A DNA stretch of 64,000 nucleotides from assembly GCF_021010575.1 (NCBI RefSeq), contig NZ_JAJNAG010000011.1, forward strand, positions 26,605 to 90,604, in the 5' to 3' direction. Of this stretch, positions 49,479 through 59,409 are shown one piece after another. A model generated the notes under the pieces. It worked only from the letters and a program-made list of their open reading frames with translations, had not been told where the DNA came from and did not search any database. This DNA is from Limnobaculum eriocheiris (GTDB taxonomy: Bacteria; Pseudomonadota; Gammaproteobacteria; Enterobacterales; Enterobacteriaceae). Every line of letters starts with the position of its first letter. Position 1 is the stretch's first letter. Both the position numbers and the translations under genes were made by a program.

Positions 49479-50954
49479 ATGGTAGATGATTCGATAGCTC
49501 AAGCCTGTGATTTAGTTATTTTTGGCGCTAAAGGTGATTTGGCGCGCCGTAAGCTATTACCATCACTTTATCAGTTGGAAAAAGCCTGTCATATCCATCC
49601 GGATACTCGAATTCTGGGGGTTGGTCGTGCTGACTGGGATAAGGCTGCATATACTGAGGTTATCGAAAAAGCGCTAACCACCTTTATGAAAGAGGAGATC
49701 GATCCTGAGGTCTGGAAACGGTTAAGCGCACGTTTAGATTTCTGTAATCTGGACGTTAATGATGTCCCGGGCTATAACAGGTTGGGTCAGATGCTTGACC
49801 AAACCAGCAGAGTCACCATTAACTATTTTGCTATGCCACCGAATACATTTGGTGCAATTTGTCGTGGTTTAGGTGAAGCTGGGTTAAATAAATTTCCCAG
49901 CCGTGTAGTGATGGAAAAACCGCTGGGTACCGATTTAAAATCCTCTCAGGAAATTAACGATCAGGTTGCTGAGTATTTTGATGAATCTCAGGTTTACCGT
50001 ATCGACCACTATTTGGGTAAAGAGACCGTTCTAAACCTGTTGGCACTGCGTTTTGCTAACTCACTGTTTGCCGCTAAGTGGGATAACACGGCTATCGATC
50101 ACGTTCAGATTACCGTTTCAGAAGAGGTTGGTATTGAAGGGCGTTGGGGCTATTTTGACAAAGCCGGGCAGATGCGTGATATGGTACAAAATCACCTGTT
50201 ACAGATTCTGACGATGATTGCTATGTCACCGCCGGTGGACTTAAGTGCTGACCGTATTCGCGATGAAAAAGTTAAAGTGTTGCGCTCCTTGCGTCGTATC
50301 GACCATACCAATATTCGCGAAGCAACGGTCAGAGGCCAATACACCGCTGGTTTTGTTCAGGGGCAAAAAGTACCAGGCTATCTGGATGAAGAGGGTGCTA
50401 ATAAACGCAGTAACACTGAAACCTTCGTTTCCCTGCGGGTAGATATTGATAACTGGCGTTGGGCAGGCGTACCTTTCTATTTGAGAACCGGCAAGCGTTT
50501 ACCGTCTAAATGTTCTGAAGTGGTTATCTACTTTAAAAATCTGCCAATTAATCTGTTCCGGGATTCTTATCAAACATTACCACCAAACACCTTAACCATT
50601 CGTCTTCAGCCTGACGAAGGGGTTGATGTACAGATCCTGAATAAAGTACCGGGTCTGGACCACAAACATCGCTTGCAAACAACTAAACTGGATCTGAGCT
50701 TCTCAGATACCTTCCATGAACAACATGTGGCCGATGCTTATGAGCGTCTGTTGCTGGAAACCATGCGCGGTATTCAGGCGCTGTTTGTTCGTCGTGATGA
50801 GGTGGAAGAGGCGTGGAAATGGGTTGATTCCATTATGGATGCCTGGGCTGCGGATAATGAACCACCAAAACCGTATCAGGCAGGAACCTGGGGGCCAGTA
50901 GCATCCGTTGCTATGATTACCCGCGATGGCCGCTCATGGAGCGAATTTGAATAA
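49479..50954 (+). CDS. zwf: Glucose-6-phosphate dehydrogenase
   Basis: 491 residues, same as E. coli. NADP-binding loop IFGAKGDLARRKLLPSLY at the start (about 14-31), substrate motif YRIDHYLGKETV with catalytic His/Lys, and DNWRWAGVPFYLRTGKRLP. First step of the oxidative pentose phosphate and Entner-Doudoroff routes. GAGGAGATAGTT gives the ribosome site. First gene of zwf-pgl-eda, repressed by HexR. Confidence 0.97.
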   Translation: MVDDSIAQACDLVIFGAKGDLARRKLLPSLYQLEKACHIHPDTRILGVGRADWDKAAYTEVIEKALTTFMKEEIDPEVWKRLSARLDFCNLDVNDVPGYNRLGQMLDQTSRVTINYFAMPPNTFGAICRGLGEAGLNKFPSRVVMEKPLGTDLKSSQEINDQVAEYFDESQVYRIDHYLGKETVLNLLALRFANSLFAAKWDNTAIDHVQITVSEEVGIEGRWGYFDKAGQMRDMVQNHLLQILTMIAMSPPVDLSADRIRDEKVKVLRSLRRIDHTNIREATVRGQYTAGFVQGQKVPGYLDEEGANKRSNTETFVSLRVDIDNWRWAGVPFYLRTGKRLPSKCSEVVIYFKNLPINLFRDSYQTLPPNTLTIRLQPDEGVDVQILNKVPGLDHKHRLQTTKLDLSFSDTFHEQHVADAYERLLLETMRGIQALFVRRDEVEEAWKWVDSIMDAWAADNEPPKPYQAGTWGPVASVAMITRDGRSWSEFE

Positions 50955-51026
50955 ATAGGACCAAACGATGCCATCTCGCAGGTTAGAGTGGGATGGCTAA
51001 AACGATTGTTAATGAAGGTAACTACC

Positions 51027-51722
51027 ATGGCAAACTTAACTAACTTCCCATCAACGGATGATTTAAATCGCCGCTTAGCGCAACAGGTAGTCTCTGAGTT
51101 GCAAAAAGGAATTGATACTAAGGGAAAAGCGAGTCTTGTAGTCTCCGGTGGCAAAACTCCGTTAGGTTTATTTAAATTACTCAGTCAGCAACCATTAGCC
51201 TGGGAAAAAGTCACCATTACGTTGGCGGATGAGCGTTGGGTAGACAGCAGTGATGATTCCAGCAATGAGAAGTTAGTACGTGAAAACTTATTGCAGGATC
51301 ATGCTGCAACGGCACATTTTGTCTCATTAATAAATGAGAGCCTTACTCCATTTGAAGGCGCCTCAGGGATTGAAAACTCCCTCAGGAAGATAGCCAAACC
51401 TTTTGATGTCGTGATTTTGGGTATGGGTGATGATGGACATACGGCATCATTGTTTCCTGGCGCTGAGAATTTATTTCCGGCACTGGATATGAAGTCTAAA
51501 CATCTGTGTATGGGAATGACGCCATTAACCGCACCATTAGACCGATTAACGCTCACGCTTCCTGCGCTATTAAACAGCCGCCATATTTTCCTGCATCTGG
51601 TGGGGGAAAATAAGCGCGCGGTTTTTCATCAGGCACAGGCAGGGGATGACGTCAATGAAATGCCCGTTCGTGCGGTTATTCACCAAACTCAAACGCCGGT
51701 AGATGTGTTCTGGTCTGCATAA
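51027..51722 (+). CDS. pgl: 6-phosphogluconolactonase (DevB type)
   Basis: 231-residue lactonase of the NagB/DevB fold that opens 6-phosphogluconolactone. SLVVSGGKTPLGLFKLL, TLADERWVDSSDDSSNEKLVRENLL and VILGMGDDGHTASLFPG are family hallmarks. Start ATG 51027 with GAAGGTAAC before it; the frame opens 13 codons earlier. It is the Pseudomonas-type lactonase; E. coli uses an unrelated YbhE/Pgl elsewhere. It lies 72 bp after zwf and 108 bp before eda. Confidence 0.94.
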   Translation: MANLTNFPSTDDLNRRLAQQVVSELQKGIDTKGKASLVVSGGKTPLGLFKLLSQQPLAWEKVTITLADERWVDSSDDSSNEKLVRENLLQDHAATAHFVSLINESLTPFEGASGIENSLRKIAKPFDVVILGMGDDGHTASLFPGAENLFPALDMKSKHLCMGMTPLTAPLDRLTLTLPALLNSRHIFLHLVGENKRAVFHQAQAGDDVNEMPVRAVIHQTQTPVDVFWSA

Positions 51723-51830
51723 AGAATTTAATAATCCTGCGTGTGGCGAGTCAGTTGCACGTTTATTTTAACGGCTGCGACATGCCTGATTGAGTCAGGT
51801 ATTTGATTAGCCACATGGAGATCTCTCGAG

Positions 51831-52472
51831 ATGAAAAACTGGAAAGTAAGCGCTGAAAGTATCCTGTCTGATGGGCCGGTTGTTCCTGTTATTGTTATTA
51901 AGGAGCTGAAAGATGCCGTTCCTCTGGCCAAAGCTTTAGTTGCCGGTGGCGTTCGCGTACTGGAAGTGACGTTGCGTACCCCTTGTGCCATGGATGCCAT
52001 TCGCGCCATCGCCAAAGAAGTACCCGAAGCCATTATTGGTGCAGGTACAGTGCTGAATCCTCAACAACTGGCTGAGGTTGCTGCCGCTGGCGGACAGTTC
52101 GCTATCAGCCCTGGTTTAACCGAACCTCTGTTGCAGGCAGCGGTTGAAGGCAATATGCCTTTGATTCCGGGGATCAGTAGCGTTTCTGAACTGATGCTGG
52201 GTATGGATTACGGTTTACGTGAGTTTAAATTCTTCCCGGCAGAAGCTAACGGTGGCGTAAAAGCGCTTCAGGCAATTTGTAGTGCGATCTCTTCAGTTCG
52301 TTTCTGTCCTACCGGTGGTATTACGCTGAACAACTGCCGTGACTATCTGGCACTGCCAAGCGTGTTGTGCGTGGGTGGTTCATGGTTGGTTCCGGCAGAT
52401 GCTATTGCGAAGGGTGATTTTAATCGTATCACTGAGCTGGCTCGTGAAGCGGTAGCGCACGCAAAAGGTTAA
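51831..52472 (+). CDS. eda: KDPG/KHG aldolase
   Basis: 213-residue class I aldolase that splits 2-keto-3-deoxy-6-phosphogluconate into pyruvate and glyceraldehyde-3-phosphate. Glu45 (VLEVTLRTP) is the catalytic acid and Lys133 (REFKFFPAE) the Schiff base, at the E. coli positions. GAGATCTCTCGAG supplies the ribosome site. The dehydratase gene edd, which E. coli has between zwf and eda, is absent from this operon. Confidence 0.96.
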   Translation: MKNWKVSAESILSDGPVVPVIVIKELKDAVPLAKALVAGGVRVLEVTLRTPCAMDAIRAIAKEVPEAIIGAGTVLNPQQLAEVAAAGGQFAISPGLTEPLLQAAVEGNMPLIPGISSVSELMLGMDYGLREFKFFPAEANGGVKALQAICSAISSVRFCPTGGITLNNCRDYLALPSVLCVGGSWLVPADAIAKGDFNRITELAREAVAHAKG

Positions 52473-52500
52473 TTTTTTTCGCCGTTCAGTTATGCATAAG

Positions 52501-52533
52501 TCCCGCCCGTTTTAATTGCAGGCGGGATTTTTT
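52501..52533. terminator. Rho-independent terminator after eda
   Basis: TCCCGCC/GGCGGGA stem with a 13-base loop and T6, ending the zwf-pgl-eda transcript. Confidence 0.9.
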
Positions 52534-52604
52534 ATCGCTGTAATTTAACGATGTTAATGGTGGCAAACCTCAGAATATTAATCTGATTTTTATTATCCCT
52601 GTGG

Positions 52605-52949
52605 CTAACAGGCAGCAATAATCTTAATCTCGACTTTATATTGTGGCTTCATTAACGCTGCTTCAACGGTACAACGTACCGGCGCATTGCCAGCAGGAAC
52701 CCATGCATCCCACGCAGCATTCATGGAGGCAAAATCAACCCGATCGGCTAAAAAGATGGTGACATCCAGAATACGTTCTTTACTGGAGCCCAACTGACTG
52801 AGCATGATATCAATATCGGCAAGTACGTTAGCCGTTTGAGCGGTAACGTCTGCATCCAGGTTGTCAGGTACGCTGGTATAATAGATAGTATCGTTATAAA
52901 TCACGGCGTCAGACCAGCGCTTGTCCGGATTAATTCGTTTAATGGTCAT
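52605..52949 (-). CDS. yoaB: RidA family protein YoaB
   Basis: 114-residue RidA/YjgF-type protein (enamine/imine deaminase fold). VIYNDTIYYTSVPDN at the start and the late NAPVRCTVEAALMKPQYKVEIKI, with the substrate-carboxylate Arg, fit the family. The position beside yoaA is the same as in E. coli. Its own substrate is unproven; RidA proper detoxifies 2-aminoacrylate. Confidence 0.88.
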   Translation of the reverse strand: MTIKRINPDKRWSDAVIYNDTIYYTSVPDNLDADVTAQTANVLADIDIMLSQLGSSKERILDVTIFLADRVDFASMNAAWDAWVPAGNAPVRCTVEAALMKPQYKVEIKIIAAC

Positions 52950-53246
52950 TGTGTATTGCTCCTGAATTTATCATAGTGACATCATAGTAATGGCATAAGG
53001 TTAAGATAACCACTCTTGTGGGTCAATTCCCCTCCAGGATCAAGCATAAACCCTTTTTCACAAATGCGAACCGGATGAGTCATTGCCGGAAAAATCAATA
53101 GACTGAATATCAGCCAATTTCCGGTTATATGAGCAAACAGGGTGGTGGTGACAGGTCAGGACAGGCATAATAAGCAACTTCTTTACCGTATCTGCTCAAT
53201 GCTGGCGGTCAGACTCATTCAAGCTTAACCCAACGGATACTCATAC

Positions 53247-55166
53247 TTGGCAGATGATTTCGCACCCAAAGGTGCATTAGCTCAGGCAATTAAAGGCTTT
53301 AAGCCGCGTGAACCGCAGCGCGTAATGGCCAAAGCTATCACTCAGGCAATCAAGAAAAAACAGGAACTGGTGGTGGAGGCAGGTACCGGCACGGGGAAAA
53401 CTTATGCTTATCTGGTACCGGCAATACGCTCTAAGCGTAAGGTTATTATTTCAACCGGTTCAAAAGCCTTACAAGACCAACTGTTTGCCCGCGATTTACC
53501 AACGGTCGCTACCGCACTGGAGTTTAGCGGCAAGCTGGCGCTGCTAAAAGGGCGCTCTAACTACCTGTGTCTTGAGCGCATGGAGCAGCAATCAATGACC
53601 GGGGGAGAACTGACGAATTCAACCCTTAACGATCTGGTGAGTTTACGTCGTTGGTCATCCAGCACCGTAGATGGTGATGTAAGTACCTGTACTCAGGTGG
53701 CGGAAGATAGCTATATCTGGCCACTGGTCACCAGCACCAACGATAACTGCCTGGGTAGCGACTGTCCTTATTATAAAGAGTGTTTTGTGGTTAAAGCACG
53801 GCGTAGGGCGATGGATGCGGATTTGGTGGTTGTTAACCATCATCTGTTTTTAGCTGACATTGTGGTGAAAGAGACCGGTTTTGCCGAGCTGATCCCTAAT
53901 GCCGATGTTATGATCTTTGATGAAGCCCATCAATTGCCGGATATTGCCAGTCAATACTTTGGTCAGCAGGTTACCAGCCGTCAGCTGTTGGATTTAGCTA
54001 AAGATATTATTATTGCTTACCGCACTGAAGTGCGGGATATGGCTCAACTGCAAAAGAGCGCCGACCGTTTAACCCAAAGCACTCAGGATTTTCGACTGGC
54101 GCTGGGGGAACCCGGTTTCCGCGGTAATCTGCGGGATGTGCTGGAGCAACCGGCAATTCAACGAGCCCTGCTGTTAGTGGATGATGCGCTGACTCTTTGT
54201 TATGACGTCATCAAAATGGCGCTGGGCCGCTCGGCCTTGTTGGATGCCGCCTTTGAAAGAGCGACTCAGTACCGTGCCCGCCTTGACCGTCTGAAAGATG
54301 TCACTATTCCCGGCTATAGCTATTGGTATGAATGTGGTGCCCGCCATTTTGTGCTGGCTCTGACCCCGTTGTCTGTATCGGATAAGTTCCGCGATTTAAT
54401 GGACGAAAAAAAGGGAAGTTGGATTTTTACTTCAGCAACCCTTTCGGTGAATGATTCTCTGGATCACTTCAATCAGCGTTTAGGATTAGAAAAGGCTGAA
54501 ACCTTAATTCTTGCCAGTCCGTTTGATTATGAAACTCAGGCCCTGTTGTGTGTGCCACGTTTTCTACCGTCGCCTAATCAATATGGCGGAGCTAAACAGC
54601 TGGCGGCCATGCTGCAACCACTTATTGAAGCTAATGATGGCCGCTGTTTCTTTTTATGCACCTCCCATCAAATGATGCGCGACTTAACGGAAGCCTTCCG
54701 TGAGAGCATGACCTTGCCGGTTTTGATGCAGGGAGAAACCAGTAAAGGCAAGTTGCTTTCTCAGTTTGTTGATTCAGGCAATGCCTTACTGGTGGCAACT
54801 AACAGCTTTTGGGAAGGGGTGGATGTTCGTGGTGATGCACTCTCTTGTGTCATTATCGATAAGCTTCCATTTACTTCACCGGACGATCCGCTGCTTAAGG
54901 CGCGTATTGAGGATTGCCGATTACGCGGTGGCGATCCTTTTAATGAGGTTCAGCTTCCGGATGCGGTTATTACGCTGAAACAAGGGGTAGGACGCCTGAT
55001 TCGCGACACGGACGATCGTGGGGTTATCGTTATTTGTGATAACCGTTTAGTGATGCGTCCGTATGGGGCGATATTTCTTAATAGCCTGCCGCCGGCTCCC
55101 AGAACCCGTGATTTGACTAAAGCGATTGAATTTCTTCATCAACGCTCAACGGCTGATGATAAATAA
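53247..55166 (+). CDS. yoaA: YoaA, XPD/DinG-family DNA helicase
   Basis: 639-residue superfamily 2 helicase with an iron-sulfur cluster, linked in E. coli to replication repair and the clamp-loader chi subunit. Walker A AGTGTGKTYAY (about 43-53), four cluster cysteines between about 110 and 185 (STCTQV, NDNCLGSDCPYYKECFV), DEAH at about 228 (VMIFDEAHQLPD), and late motifs WEGVDVRGD and QGVGRLIRD. It begins with TTG (53247), giving MADDFAPKG, which aligns with E. coli; GGAT lies 10 bases upstream. No LexA box was found before it. Confidence 0.94.
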   Translation: MADDFAPKGALAQAIKGFKPREPQRVMAKAITQAIKKKQELVVEAGTGTGKTYAYLVPAIRSKRKVIISTGSKALQDQLFARDLPTVATALEFSGKLALLKGRSNYLCLERMEQQSMTGGELTNSTLNDLVSLRRWSSSTVDGDVSTCTQVAEDSYIWPLVTSTNDNCLGSDCPYYKECFVVKARRRAMDADLVVVNHHLFLADIVVKETGFAELIPNADVMIFDEAHQLPDIASQYFGQQVTSRQLLDLAKDIIIAYRTEVRDMAQLQKSADRLTQSTQDFRLALGEPGFRGNLRDVLEQPAIQRALLLVDDALTLCYDVIKMALGRSALLDAAFERATQYRARLDRLKDVTIPGYSYWYECGARHFVLALTPLSVSDKFRDLMDEKKGSWIFTSATLSVNDSLDHFNQRLGLEKAETLILASPFDYETQALLCVPRFLPSPNQYGGAKQLAAMLQPLIEANDGRCFFLCTSHQMMRDLTEAFRESMTLPVLMQGETSKGKLLSQFVDSGNALLVATNSFWEGVDVRGDALSCVIIDKLPFTSPDDPLLKARIEDCRLRGGDPFNEVQLPDAVITLKQGVGRLIRDTDDRGVIVICDNRLVMRPYGAIFLNSLPPAPRTRDLTKAIEFLHQRSTADDK

Positions 55167-55252
55167 AACCGCTTAGCTAATGAATAATAACTCTCATCAA
55201 TATGATATGATTGGCGGACTATTTTTATCGGTAATCCCGCCTGAGGTTTTCT

Positions 55253-55954
55253 ATGTCAACGCGAATTCTTGCGCTTGATGCAGCCACAGAAGCGTGCTCC
55301 GTTGCCATCTGGAATGACGGTAAAGTTCATGCTTTGTACGAACTGTGTCCCCGTGAACATACACAACGTATTTTGCCTATGGTTCAGCAAATTTTAGCTG
55401 AAACCGGACTAACTCTGGCCCATATGGATGCCCTGGCTTTTGGTCGAGGCCCGGGTAGCTTTACCGGTGTGCGAATTGGTATAGGTATTGCTCAGGGGTT
55501 GGCTTTAGGTGCCGACTTACCCATGATTGGCGTTTCAACGCTGAACACTATGGCTCAGGGGGCTTACCGTATGACCGGCATGACGCAAGTTCTGACCGCC
55601 ATTGATGCCAGAATGGGCGAAGTTTACTGGGGGCAATATCAACGCTCCTCACAAGGGGAGTGGAGTCTGATTAATACGGAACAGGTTCTGTCTCCGCAGC
55701 AGGTTAAAGCCCAGTTAAAATCAACCCATGGTGAATGGGCTATTGCCGGTACCGGATGGGAAACCTATCCGGATATGGCCGACGAAACCGATGTGATTAT
55801 TTATAACGGTAAAATGCCGTTGCCGCAGGCGGAAGATATGCTGCCTTTGGCGGTTGCCTGCTGGAAAAGGGGTGAGACTCAAGCGGTTGAGTTAGCCGAG
55901 CCGGTCTATTTACGTAATGAAGTGACCTGGAAGAAATTACCGGGCCGGGAATAA
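55253..55954 (+). CDS. tsaB: tRNA threonylcarbamoyladenosine biosynthesis protein TsaB
   Basis: 233-residue ASKHA-fold protein that forms the TsaBDE complex making t6A37 in t[18 protein letters not shown] at the start, [15 protein letters not shown], and [22 protein letters not shown] are family hallmarks. ATG with GAGGTTTTCT before it. The yeaY (slp-type lipoprotein) gene seen after tsaB in E. coli is missing; fadD follows directly. Confidence 0.95.
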   Translation: MSTRILALDAATEACSVAIWNDGKVHALYELCPREHTQRILPMVQQILAETGLTLAHMDALAFGRGPGSFTGVRIGIGIAQGLALGADLPMIGVSTLNTMAQGAYRMTGMTQVLTAIDARMGEVYWGQYQRSSQGEWSLINTEQVLSPQQVKAQLKSTHGEWAIAGTGWETYPDMADETDVIIYNGKMPLPQAEDMLPLAVACWKRGETQAVELAEPVYLRNEVTWKKLPGRE

Positions 55955-56148
55955 GCGGAAACCACCGTTGTTTTTCCCCTATATTTTTGTCAGAGAATGC
56001 CATTTTTTGATATTACAGTGGTAATAGATTATTTGCTTATGGTAACCATAAGGTTATTAACGGTTTAGTTCACTGTAATGCGTCTTGTTCTGTTTAAAGA
56101 ATAATAACGGCAGAACCAGGACAAAGCGTCAGATACAGGAGTATTTCA

Positions 56149-57837
56149 TTGAATAAGGTATGGTTATCCCGTTATCCCAAAGATGTTCCGGCAGAGATCG
56201 ATCCTCAACGTTACTCATCACTGGCGGATATGTTTGAAAATGCGGTCAATCGCTTTGCCGATCAGCCTGCTTATATCAATCAGGGAAAGGTAATGACTTT
56301 CCGTCGATTAGAGAAGCGTAGTCGCGCCTTTGCCGCTTATTTGCAAAATTCACTGGGGTTGAAAAAAGGTGACCGGGTTGCGGTAATGATGCCTAACCTG
56401 TTGCAATATCCTATCGTGCTGTTTGGCATTCTTCGTGCGGGTATGGTGGTGGTTAATGTGAATCCACTGTATACCCCAAGAGAGCTGGAGCATCAGCTAA
56501 ATGACTGTGGTGCAAAAGCGATAGTGATAGTGTCGAACTTTGCCCATACGCTGGAAAAAGTGGTTAAGCAGACGCAAATCGAGCATGTGATTCTTAGCGG
56601 TCTTGGCGATCAACTCTCCGTTGGTAAGCGTTCTCTGGTTAACTTTGTTGTTAAGTACATTAAAAAACTGGTGCCAAAATATAACCTGCCGGGTGCCATA
56701 TCGTTTCGCCGTGCTTTACATAAGGGACGTAACCAGCAGTATATTAAACCGCGATTATTACCGGAGGATCTGGCGCTGCTGCAATATACCGGTGGAACCA
56801 CCGGTGTGGCCAAAGGCGCAATGCTGACCCATGGTAATCTGCTGGCTAACATGGAGCAGGCCCGTGCGGCCTATATTCCACTGTTAATTGTGGGACAGGA
56901 ACTGGTGGTAACGGCGCTACCGCTTTATCATATTTTTGCTTTAACCGTAAACTGCCTGCTGTTTCTTGAAGTGGGGGGATGTAACCTGCTAATTACCAAT
57001 CCGCGCGATTTAAAAGGAATGGTAAAAGAGCTTTCCCGTTATCCATTCTCGGCACTGACTGGGGTGAATACTCTGTTTAATGCGTTAATTAATGATGAGG
57101 ATTTCCGCGAGTTAGATTTCAGCCATCTGCGTATTACTGTTGGTGGCGGAATGTCGGTGCAGCGCAGCGTAGCTGACCGTTGGCAGCAACTGACGAGCAC
57201 TCATTTGCTGGAAGGCTATGGCCTCACCGAATGTTCACCACTGGTTGCCGGTAATCCTTATGATTTACAGCAATACAGCGGCAGTATTGGTTTACCGGTG
57301 GCATCAACGGAAATCCGTCTGGTTGACGACCAGGGTATTGATGTACCGGAAGGCGAGCCGGGTGAGCTTTGGGTTAAAGGCCCACAGGTTATGAAAGGCT
57401 ACTGGAATCGCCCTGAAGCAACCAGTGAAGTGTTAAAAGAGGGGTGGCTGGCAACCGGTGATATTGTGGTGATGGACGAACAGGGCTTTATGAAAATCGT
57501 CGATCGTAAAAAAGATATGATTCTGGTTTCCGGATTTAACGTTTATCCTAATGAAATTGAAGAAGTGGTAGCCAGTCACGCAAAAGTGCTGGAAGTGGCT
57601 GCCATTGGCGTGCCGAATGAAGTTTCCGGAGAAACCGTAAAAATCTATGTGGTTAAGAGAGATCCAAGCCTGACTAAGGATGAACTTCTGGCCCATTGCC
57701 GCAGTGGATTAACCGGTTATAAAATTCCGAGAATCGTTGAATTTCGTGATGAGCTGCCTAAATCTAACGTGGGTAAGATACTGCGTAAGGATCTGCGTGA
57801 CGAAGCCATTAAACAACAGGCCGGCAATCAAGCCTAA
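56149..57837 (+). CDS. fadD: Long-chain fatty acyl-CoA synthetase
   Basis: 562-residue AMP-forming ligase that activates imported fatty acids at the inner membrane. P-loop [13 protein letters not shown] (about 212-224), [12 protein letters not shown] (A5), [12 protein letters not shown] (A7), FAP-type [21 protein letters not shown] and the catalytic Lys in [14 protein letters not shown]. Starts with TTG 56149 as in E. coli, with CAGGAG 8 bases before it. A terminator follows. FadR control is expected from the family, but I could not pick a site. Confidence 0.96.
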   Translation: MNKVWLSRYPKDVPAEIDPQRYSSLADMFENAVNRFADQPAYINQGKVMTFRRLEKRSRAFAAYLQNSLGLKKGDRVAVMMPNLLQYPIVLFGILRAGMVVVNVNPLYTPRELEHQLNDCGAKAIVIVSNFAHTLEKVVKQTQIEHVILSGLGDQLSVGKRSLVNFVVKYIKKLVPKYNLPGAISFRRALHKGRNQQYIKPRLLPEDLALLQYTGGTTGVAKGAMLTHGNLLANMEQARAAYIPLLIVGQELVVTALPLYHIFALTVNCLLFLEVGGCNLLITNPRDLKGMVKELSRYPFSALTGVNTLFNALINDEDFRELDFSHLRITVGGGMSVQRSVADRWQQLTSTHLLEGYGLTECSPLVAGNPYDLQQYSGSIGLPVASTEIRLVDDQGIDVPEGEPGELWVKGPQVMKGYWNRPEATSEVLKEGWLATGDIVVMDEQGFMKIVDRKKDMILVSGFNVYPNEIEEVVASHAKVLEVAAIGVPNEVSGETVKIYVVKRDPSLTKDELLAHCRSGLTGYKIPRIVEFRDELPKSNVGKILRKDLRDEAIKQQAGNQA

Positions 57838-57860
57838 TCGGTTTGTGATGAGGCATATAT

Positions 57861-57880
57861 AACGCCGGTTTTCCGGCGTT
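57861..57880 (+). terminator. Rho-independent terminator after fadD
   Basis: AACGCCGG/CCGGCGTT with a four-T loop, followed by ATTTGTG. The T-run is short, but the stem is strong. Confidence 0.7.
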
Positions 57881-57916
57881 ATTTGTGTCAGAAACTAACA
57901 AATAAGAGACTATGTT

Positions 57917-59050
57917 TTGGATTATCAACTGATAACAACCGATGTCGAATTACAGCAGGTTTGCGAACGTGCCAGTCAGGTTTCACGCATTGCGTTGGAT
58001 ACTGAATTTGTTCGAACCCGCACCTATTACCCTCAGTTAGGTTTAATTCAGCTTTATGATGGTGAACAGGTGGTTTTGATCGATCCGTTGAGTATTCAAC
58101 AGTGGGAACCATTTCGCGCGCTATTGGTGAATCCAAACGTGATTAAGTTTCTTCATGCCTGTAGTGAAGATTTGGAAGTCTTTCTCCATGAATTTGGCGT
58201 GTTGCCAGAACCGATGATTGATACCCAAATACTGGCAGCCTTTAATCAACGTTCCCTTTCTACCGGATTTGCCGCACTGGTTGCGGAATATCTGGAAATT
58301 GAACTGGATAAAAGCGAATCGCGCACCGACTGGTTGGCGCGTCCGCTTACCGAAAGGCAATGTATTTATGCGGCCGCCGATGTTTTTTACCTGCTGCCTA
58401 TCGCCGAGGTCATTTTGCAAGAGACCGAGCAGCTAAAATGGCTGGATGCAGCTAAAAATGAGTGCATTATGATGAGCAAGCGCCGTTGTGAGCAGCTTGC
58501 CCCTGAAGATGCCTATATGGATATTAATAATGCCTGGCAGTTGAATCGCCGTCAGTTAGGCTGCCTGAAGCTGTTAGCCGCCTGGCGTTTAAATTACGCC
58601 CGTGAGCGAGATATGGCGGTTAATTTTGTTGTCAGGGAGGAGAACCTCTGGCAAGTCGCCCGGCATCAGCCATCATCAATGGGAGAGCTGGAACCCTTAG
58701 GGTTAAGCGGACCAGAAATTCGCTATCATGGTCGCACTATGCTGCGTTTAGTGGCGGAAGGTCAGCAACTGCCGGAAGAGATACTACCGGAGAAAATATC
58801 CCGAATTGTGGATCATGCCGGTTATAAGAAAGTGTTTAAAGATATCAAAACGCTGATCCAGACCATTTCTGGTGAAAGCGGGTTGAATGTTGAGCTACTG
58901 GCATCACGCCGCCAGATTAACCAGCTACTGAAGTTTTTCTGGCAACAGGATGCCGGTGAACAGCCTGAACTAATGCAGGGATGGCGAGGGCAGTTAATGA
59001 GTGAGCGTCTGACCGCATTACTTGAGCAGGAAGCCAGCGTTTTTATGTAG
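57917..59050 (+). CDS. rnd: Ribonuclease D
   Basis: 377-residue 3'-5' exoribonuclease for tRNA maturation. DEDD exonuclease domain (about 1-175): IALDTEFVRTRTYYPQLGLIQL (D..E), KFLHACSEDLEVF (D) and CIYAAADVFYLLP (Y..D). The HRDC domain (about 205-290: QLGCLKLLAAWRLNYARERDMAVNFVVREENLW) and a second C-terminal domain follow. TTG start 57917, as in E. coli rnd. Confidence 0.95.
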   Translation: MDYQLITTDVELQQVCERASQVSRIALDTEFVRTRTYYPQLGLIQLYDGEQVVLIDPLSIQQWEPFRALLVNPNVIKFLHACSEDLEVFLHEFGVLPEPMIDTQILAAFNQRSLSTGFAALVAEYLEIELDKSESRTDWLARPLTERQCIYAAADVFYLLPIAEVILQETEQLKWLDAAKNECIMMSKRRCEQLAPEDAYMDINNAWQLNRRQLGCLKLLAAWRLNYARERDMAVNFVVREENLWQVARHQPSSMGELEPLGLSGPEIRYHGRTMLRLVAEGQQLPEEILPEKISRIVDHAGYKKVFKDIKTLIQTISGESGLNVELLASRRQINQLLKFFWQQDAGEQPELMQGWRGQLMSERLTALLEQEASVFM

Positions 59051-59075
59051 AAATCAGTTACGATGCTTAAAACAG

Positions 59076-59100
59076 AAAACCGCCATTAAGGCGGTTTTTC
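59076..59100. terminator. Bidirectional rho-independent terminator
   Basis: AAAACCGCC/GGCGGTTTTT with a five-base loop, between convergent rnd and minE. Confidence 0.9.
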
Positions 59101-59136
59101 TCATATAGCCATGCTAATAATTCTGGCAGACTTAAC

Positions 59137-59406
59137 TTAACGTTTCACTTCATCATTTTCAGGGAGTGTCACGTTAAGTTCCAGCACGGAGATATCATCA
59201 CCTTTCTGTTCAAGTTGAACAGAAACCATCTCTGGATCAATTTGTACATACTTACAGATAACCTCAAGAAGATCGCGCTTTAACTGAGGCAGATAGTGCG
59301 GTTCGCTATCGCCGCGACGACGTTCTGCAACGATAATCTGTAGCCGCTCTTTTGCGATATTGGCGGTTGGCTTTTTACGGGACAGGAAAAAATCTAACAA
59401 TGCCAT
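59137..59406 (-). CDS. minE: Division topological specificity factor MinE
   Basis: 89 residues. N-terminal [23 protein letters not shown] contains the amphipathic membrane helix and the MinD-contact helix, followed by the topological specificity domain (about 32-89: [19 protein letters not shown]). Drives MinD off the membrane to produce pole-to-pole oscillation. Last gene of minCDE, 3 bp after minD. Confidence 0.97.
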   Translation of the reverse strand: MALLDFFLSRKKPTANIAKERLQIIVAERRRGDSEPHYLPQLKRDLLEVICKYVQIDPEMVSVQLEQKGDDISVLELNVTLPENDEVKR

Positions 59407-59409
59407 GGT

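Noticed and set aside
52950-53246. LexA box before yoaA
   Set aside because: I looked for CTG-N10-CAG on both strands and found no acceptable match.
55955-56148. FadR operator before fadD
   Set aside because: Expected from the family, but no stretch could be distinguished from background by eye.
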